Of a DNA stretch of 64,000 nt, positions 59,782 to 64,000 are shown in pieces (position 1 is the stretch's first letter; each line of letters begins with the position of its first letter). Position numbers and translations under genes: made by a program. The notes beneath the pieces are model-generated. The model saw nothing but the letters and a program-made list of their open reading frames with translations, made no database searches and was not told the origin of the DNA. The DNA lies in assembly GCF_037478305.1 (NCBI RefSeq), contig NZ_JBBGAZ010000005.1, positions 186,001 to 250,000 of the forward strand, read 5' to 3'. Source of the stretch: Cognatishimia coralii (GTDB lineage: Bacteria > Pseudomonadota > Alphaproteobacteria > Rhodobacterales > Rhodobacteraceae).

Positions 59782-60390
59782 TTACAGTTTGACGCCAGAG
59801 AAGGACATGAAGGCCATCGCCATCAGACCTGCGGTGATGAAGGTGATGCCAAGGCCCTGCAGACCGTCTGGAATGTCGGAATACTTCAGCTTTTCGCGCA
59901 CACCCGCCATTGCGGTGATCGCCAGCGCCCAGCCAAAGCCAGAGGACAAGCCGTAGGTCACGGATTCCCCAAAGTTATAGCCCCGCTCGACCATGAACAA
60001 AGAGCCACCCAGGATCGCACAGTTCACTGTGATCAGTGGCAGGAAGACACCCAGCGCGTTGTAGAGCGGCGGGAAGTATTTATCCAAAACCATCTCAAGG
60101 ATCTGAACCAAAGCCGCGATCACTCCGATGTAAGAGATCAGGCCGAGGAAGGTCAGGTCTACGTCCGGGAAACCGGCCCAAGCCAATGCGCCGGGCGACA
60201 GCAGATGCGTCAGGATCAGGTTATTGGCCGGCACGGTGATCGCCTGAACGATCATCACGGAAATGCCCAGACCGATGGCTGTCGAGATCTTTTTGGATAC
60301 CGCGATAAAGGTACACATGCCCAAGAAGAACGAGAGCGCGAGGTTCTCAACAAAGATCGCTTTGACGGCGAGAGAGAGATAGGCTTCCAT
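59782..60390 (-). CDS. nqrE: Na+-NQR subunit E
   Basis: A 202-residue membrane subunit with six helices. It is homologous to NqrD and, with it, holds an intramembrane iron-sulfur centre in known structures. Conserved cysteines are visible in FLGMCTFIAVSKK and VNCAILGGSLFMVERGYNFG. Its ATG shares one base with the nqrD stop (TGATG), so translation is coupled. Confidence 0.96.
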   Translation of the reverse strand: MEAYLSLAVKAIFVENLALSFFLGMCTFIAVSKKISTAIGLGISVMIVQAITVPANNLILTHLLSPGALAWAGFPDVDLTFLGLISYIGVIAALVQILEMVLDKYFPPLYNALGVFLPLITVNCAILGGSLFMVERGYNFGESVTYGLSSGFGWALAITAMAGVREKLKYSDIPDGLQGLGITFITAGLMAMAFMSFSGVKL

Positions 60391-61043
60391 CAGTGGGCCT
60401 CCACCGTTTGGATTTTATATTCACGCTCTTCGACCTGCTCAGGCTTCCATGCGCGGAAGGCCCAGATAATCAGACCGATGATAAAGAACGCGGACGGCGG
60501 CAGAAGCAGCAGGCCGTTTGGCACATACCAGCCACCGTTGTTCACGGTTTCCAGAATGGTCACGCCAAAGAGGTTACCAGAACCAAAGAGTTCGCGGATT
60601 ACGCCGACCAGCATCAGGATCAGGCCATAACCCAGTCCGTTGCCAACGCCGTCGATGAAACTGTCAATCGGCGGGTTCTTCATGGCGAAAGCTTCGGCGC
60701 GGCCCATCACGATACAGTTGGTGATGATGAGGCCAACGAAAACCGACAGGGTTTTCGAGATCTCAAAGGCGAAGGCCTTGAGCATCTGGTCCACCAGAAT
60801 AACGAGGGAGGCGATCACGACCATCTGCACGATGATCCGAATGGACCCCGGAATTTGGTTGCGGATCATCGAGATGAACATAGACGAAAACGCCGTCACA
60901 AAGGTCACCGCGATGGACATCACGAAAGCCACCTGCAGCGAGGACGTCACCGCGAGGGCGGAACAAATCCCCAGAACCTGAAGCGTGATCGGGTTGTTGT
61001 CGACCAACGGGTCGATCAGCATTTCTCTGCGTTTATGCGCCAT
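60390..61043 (-). CDS. nqrD: Na+-NQR subunit D
   Basis: A 217-residue membrane subunit, partner of NqrE. LGICSALAVTSSLQVAFVMS and IITNCIVMGRAEAFAMKNPP carry the conserved cysteines of the intramembrane centre. Six helices are predictable. The start overlaps the nqrC stop by one base (TAATG), and the stop overlaps nqrE. Confidence 0.96.
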   Translation of the reverse strand: MAHKRREMLIDPLVDNNPITLQVLGICSALAVTSSLQVAFVMSIAVTFVTAFSSMFISMIRNQIPGSIRIIVQMVVIASLVILVDQMLKAFAFEISKTLSVFVGLIITNCIVMGRAEAFAMKNPPIDSFIDGVGNGLGYGLILMLVGVIRELFGSGNLFGVTILETVNNGGWYVPNGLLLLPPSAFFIIGLIIWAFRAWKPEQVEEREYKIQTVEAH

Positions 61044-61849
61044 TAGATGCCCCCTGCTTTGAGGTTGTCTAGGAAAGGTTGATACCCTGTTTCGCCCATC
61101 CAGAAGTTCACAAGGTTGTGCACCCCAACGGTGGTCAGCGTCGCACCGGCCAGAGCATCGATGTGATAGTCAGCGCCGGCGGCGGGCACCGCTTTGGTCA
61201 CGCTGATCTGCAGCTCACCGTTCTCGTCGGCCAGTTTCTTACCGTTCCACAAGGCTTTCCAACGTGGGTTGTCGACCTCTGCACCCAGACCCGGGGTCTC
61301 GGCGTGTTCATAGAACTGCAGACCAAAGATGTCGTTGCCGTTCTCTTCCAGAGCAATAAAGCCATAGAGCGTGGACCACAGGCCATAGCCGTGCAGCGGC
61401 AGGATCACCTTGTCGATCTCGCCCGCGTCATCGCGCAGCAGATAAACAGTCACGAATTTGCCCTGACGGCCGATGCCCGCTGGGTCGTCGTCCAGCGCAA
61501 CCGAAGTCGCCGGATCGTCGGCCGCGTCGCGGTCGTCGAATGTTGCGACGTCAAACTGGTCGGTGAACTCTCCGGTTGCCAGTTCCAGGATCTGCGGCTC
61601 AAAGGCTGCGAAGGATTCCAGCACGTCTTTGTTCGGGTCATAGATCCCCGCGACCTGCAGAATGTTGATCTGCTTGTCTTTCAGAGCGTTCACGGCCTGC
61701 GTCGGGCGCAGGGCCACGGCGGCAGCGGATACGATCATCGAGGCAACCAGACAGACCGACACCGCGATAAAGATCGTCTTTGGCACGGAATCCGGCGGCA
61801 AAGCGAGGAAGCGGCCAATCGCGCCCTTAGGCTTTTGGTCTTCAGACAT
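61043..61849 (-). CDS. nqrC: Na+-NQR subunit C
   Basis: A 268-residue subunit with one N-terminal membrane helix (IFIAVSVCLVASMIVSAAAV) and a periplasmic domain carrying a covalently bound FMN. The attachment motif is DALAGATLTTVGV, where the family form is usually SGAT; the threonine that bonds FMN is kept while the first Ser is Ala. GLWSTLYGFIALEENG and HAETPGLGAEVDNPRWKALW are family blocks. It overlaps nqrB by eight bases. Confidence 0.95.
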   Translation of the reverse strand: MSEDQKPKGAIGRFLALPPDSVPKTIFIAVSVCLVASMIVSAAAVALRPTQAVNALKDKQINILQVAGIYDPNKDVLESFAAFEPQILELATGEFTDQFDVATFDDRDAADDPATSVALDDDPAGIGRQGKFVTVYLLRDDAGEIDKVILPLHGYGLWSTLYGFIALEENGNDIFGLQFYEHAETPGLGAEVDNPRWKALWNGKKLADENGELQISVTKAVPAAGADYHIDALAGATLTTVGVHNLVNFWMGETGYQPFLDNLKAGGI

Positions 61850-63041
61850 TGCGACGTGCCCTCCGCTTGATGTTGGCTTGGACGACGAAATAGTCGATCA
61901 GCGGCGCGAATACGTTGCCAAAGAGGATCGCGAGCATCATGCCTTCTGGGAAGGCCGGGTTGATGACGCGGATCATGACAACCATGAAGCCGATCAAAGC
62001 GCCATAGATATAGCGGCCCATATTGGTGTGCGCGCCGGACACCGGCTCGGTGACCATAAAGACCAGACCAAAGGCATAGCCGCCCAGCACGAGGTGCCAA
62101 TACCAAGGCATCGCGAACATTGGGTTGGTGTCAGAGCCGATCCAGTTGAGTAGCAGCGAGAAACCGATCATGCCCGCCAGACAGCCCACAACCATACGGT
62201 AGTTCGCAATGCGTGTCGCCAAAAGGAAGATCAGACCAAGGATACAGGCCAGCGTCGATGTTTCGCCCATCGAGCCCGGCACAAAGCCATAGAAGCTGGA
62301 CCACCAGTCCATGCCCCGCGCGGCCAGCGCTTCGTAGCCTTCAGAGGCAGACACCGCCAATGCGGTCGCGCCGGTGAAACCATCGACCGGAACCCAGACA
62401 GAGTCGCCCGACAGCTGCGCTGGATAGGCGAAATACAGGAAGGCACGGCCTGTCAAAGCAGGGTTCAAGAAGTTTTTGCCTGTGCCGCCAAAGACTTCTT
62501 TGCCGATCACCACACCAAAGATGATACCCAAAGCCACCTGCCACAGAGGCGTCGTCGCCGGAACAATCAGCGCATAAAGCATTGAAGACACGAGGAAACC
62601 TTCGTTGACTTCGTGCTTGCGCACAGTCGCGAAGATCACTTCGAAAATACCACCCGCAACCAGCGTCACGATGTAGATCGGCAGGAAGTAGAGAAGCCCG
62701 TGCAGCATATTCGCCAGCGGGTTTGCAGCGTTAAAGCCGATGCCCAGCGTCTCGATAATCGCCGCGCGCCAGCCGGACGCGCCAAACTCTGCAATCGCGA
62801 GGTTCGTCTGGTAGCCTGTATTGTAAAGCGCCATCAAGATACAAGGGATCGTCGCCATGACCACATAGGTCATGATCCGCTTCATATCGATGTAGGAACG
62901 CGCATGTGGCGCGACTGTTGTCACCGTCTTTGGCGTATAGAGGAAGCTTTCGACCATCTCGTAAATGGGGAAATACTTCTCCCATTTGCCGCCCTTTTCA
63001 AAGTTCGGCTCGATCCGATCAAAGAAGTTACGTAGACCCAC
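61842..63041 (-). CDS. nqrB: Na+-NQR subunit B
   Basis: A 399-residue membrane subunit, about ten helices, forming the Na+ path and binding riboflavin and a covalent FMN. The FMN threonine lies in VDGFTGATALAVSASEG. Family blocks are FGGTGKNFLNPALTGRAFLY and MFAMPWYWHLVLGGYAFGLV. The N-terminus MGLRNFFDRIEPNFEKGGKW is typical. It starts three bases after the nqrA stop. Confidence 0.97.
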   Translation of the reverse strand: MGLRNFFDRIEPNFEKGGKWEKYFPIYEMVESFLYTPKTVTTVAPHARSYIDMKRIMTYVVMATIPCILMALYNTGYQTNLAIAEFGASGWRAAIIETLGIGFNAANPLANMLHGLLYFLPIYIVTLVAGGIFEVIFATVRKHEVNEGFLVSSMLYALIVPATTPLWQVALGIIFGVVIGKEVFGGTGKNFLNPALTGRAFLYFAYPAQLSGDSVWVPVDGFTGATALAVSASEGYEALAARGMDWWSSFYGFVPGSMGETSTLACILGLIFLLATRIANYRMVVGCLAGMIGFSLLLNWIGSDTNPMFAMPWYWHLVLGGYAFGLVFMVTEPVSGAHTNMGRYIYGALIGFMVVMIRVINPAFPEGMMLAILFGNVFAPLIDYFVVQANIKRRARRNV

Positions 63042-63044
63042 GGT

Positions 63045-64000
63045 TTACCCCTCTTTCTCGATCTTAGTCAGACAGTCGCGCAGCGCCAGCCCGTATTCAT
63101 ATTTCGCAGGGCAGGCAAAGCCGACGAGACCAAGGTCTTCTTCGTCAAGCTCCATCGCACCCAAGAGTTGCGCCTGATCGGTGTCCATCACCAACATCGC
63201 CCGCAACAACTGTGTCGGCAGGAAGTCCTGCGGCATCAGCGCTTCGAATGTGCCCAGAGGCACCATCGCGCGGCGACCCCCATTCAGGTTGCTGGTCAGC
63301 GGGAACTTGCGACCCGACAGCGCCGACCCAAGCACCGGCTGCACCGCGTATTTCGCGAACATCGGACGGATCCAGCCCATTGGGATCTGTTTCTTGTCTT
63401 CTTCGATCAGGGTGATCTGACGCGCGTAACGACCCAGATAGGCGCTGGGCCCCTCGCCCGCGCGACCGCTGAGAACAGAGCCCGAGATCATGCGCACTGG
63501 TATGTCTGGCAGATCATTGCCCGCAACTTCCACCATGGAGGCACCGGCGACAGTGCGCACCAGACGAGGGTTCGCACAGACCGGACCGGCCAGTGAAATC
63601 ACGCGCGTTCCGTCGTAGTTGCCAGTGATCAGCAATTGGCCGATGGCAATCACGTCCTGATAGCCGATGGTCCAAACAGGATTTTCCGGATCAAGCTTGT
63701 GCAGGAAATGGATATGCGTGCCAGCAAGGCCTGCCGGGTGCGGGCCAGAAAAAGCCGCAGCCTCGACACCTGCGATATCGCCGCCTGGGACTGACGCGCC
63801 ATCTTCAAAGCAAAGGAAGGTCGCGCCGTCGGTCAAAGCGGTGATTGCCTCAAGACCTTTGGTGAAGGCATCCGCCGCCTCGCCAATGATCTGCGCTGCA
63901 TCCGCGGCCAGAGGTTCGCTGTCCATTGCGGTGACGAAAATCGCCGCCGGACGCGTCGCCGGGGAGGGCACTTTCGAATAGGGGCGCGCGCGGAAGGAGG
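63045..64000 (-). CDS. nqrA: Na+-NQR subunit A (5' end beyond window)
   Basis: The C-terminal ~317 residues of a protein usually about 450 long. The frame stays open to the right edge, so the start lies outside. AAIFVTAMDSEPLAADAAQI and HFLHKLDPENPVWTIGYQDV are NqrA blocks, followed by GDLLITGNY-like text (IGQLLITGNYDGTRVISLAG). NqrA is a cytoplasmic subunit of the Na+ pump. First visible gene of nqrABCDEF; the operon promoter is outside the window. Confidence 0.95.
   Translation of the reverse strand, partial: SFRARPYSKVPSPATRPAAIFVTAMDSEPLAADAAQIIGEAADAFTKGLEAITALTDGATFLCFEDGASVPGGDIAGVEAAAFSGPHPAGLAGTHIHFLHKLDPENPVWTIGYQDVIAIGQLLITGNYDGTRVISLAGPVCANPRLVRTVAGASMVEVAGNDLPDIPVRMISGSVLSGRAGEGPSAYLGRYARQITLIEEDKKQIPMGWIRPMFAKYAVQPVLGSALSGRKFPLTSNLNGGRRAMVPLGTFEALMPQDFLPTQLLRAMLVMDTDQAQLLGAMELDEEDLGLVGFACPAKYEYGLALRDCLTKIEKEG

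Noticed and set aside
59251..60630. 459-codon plus-strand ORF opposite nqrF-nqrE-nqrD
   Set aside because: Antisense shadow of the certain nqr operon, with low-complexity His/Arg/Asp text and no family.
1..64000. CRISPR array or intact insertion sequence
   Set aside because: No regularly spaced direct repeats and no transposase with flanking inverted repeats were seen by eye.

Overview
The window is chromosomal DNA from an alphaproteobacterium of the Rhodobacterales (Roseobacter group). This rests on gene content and protein style: a petABC (fbcFBC) operon, a complete-looking Na+-NQR operon, an IalB-type periplasmic protein, a DUF6525-type small protein, a YcaQ-type glycosylase, the succinylase lysine genes dapD/dapE/dapF, and a dispersed intergenic repeat (CTTGCCAAAAATACTC-like) at gene ends.

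Host backbone, left part (1-29810). The 5' end of polA lies at the left edge. Then come a saccharopine dehydrogenase-like gene, an APH-fold kinase, a lytic transglycosylase, a WYL regulator, rnr, a four-base-overlap run of dapE, a GNAT gene and a DUF2064 glycosyltransferase, dapD, a LOG-family gene, a PanB-like gene, rlmN, an ABM-domain gene, ialB-like, asparaginase, a GlxA-type AraC regulator, pncB and pncA (NAD salvage), trhO, ycaQ-like, the bc1 operon with a clear terminator, an outer-membrane barrel, two GSTs, an EamA transporter, and the dapF-mtaB pair. It ends with tRNA-Lys(TTT) and its promoter.

Integrated island (about 29841-58345). A 28.5 kb element is inserted in the 3' half of tRNA-Lys. 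An exact 48-bp direct repeat (29841-29888 and 58346-58393) bounds it, with a tyrosine integrase just inside the right end. Phased AGCCAC boxes at both ends look like integrase arm sites. The left half is a complete type 3 BREX phage-defence operon, transcribed leftward: brxF-brxC-pglXI-brxHII-pglZ-brxA. The middle is a satellite-like replication module (AlpA-type HTH, prim-pol primase, VapE helicase). The right half is more AT-rich. It holds a terminase-small-subunit-like ORF, a secreted ClpP-like protease overlapping an M15 carboxypeptidase, two tandem paralogues of an unknown coiled-coil family with an SLGQ/W-K tail, an exonuclease I homologue, several small secreted orphans, a self-inhibited (class II) Fic protein, and a broken second integrase. 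The reading is a mobile, possibly phage-satellite-derived, defence island.

Host backbone, right part (58394-64000). Beyond attR lies the leftward nqrABCDEF operon with its terminator; nqrA runs off the right edge. Na+-NQR and the bc1 complex are both respiratory quinone-linked complexes of the inner membrane.

The best candidates for undescribed biology are the SLGQ paralogues, the ClpP-like/M15 pair, a tiny membrane peptide ending just before a terminator between the BREX operon and VapE, and the tRNA-Lys hairpin exchange caused by integration. No homology search was possible; family calls rest on recognised motifs and gene order.
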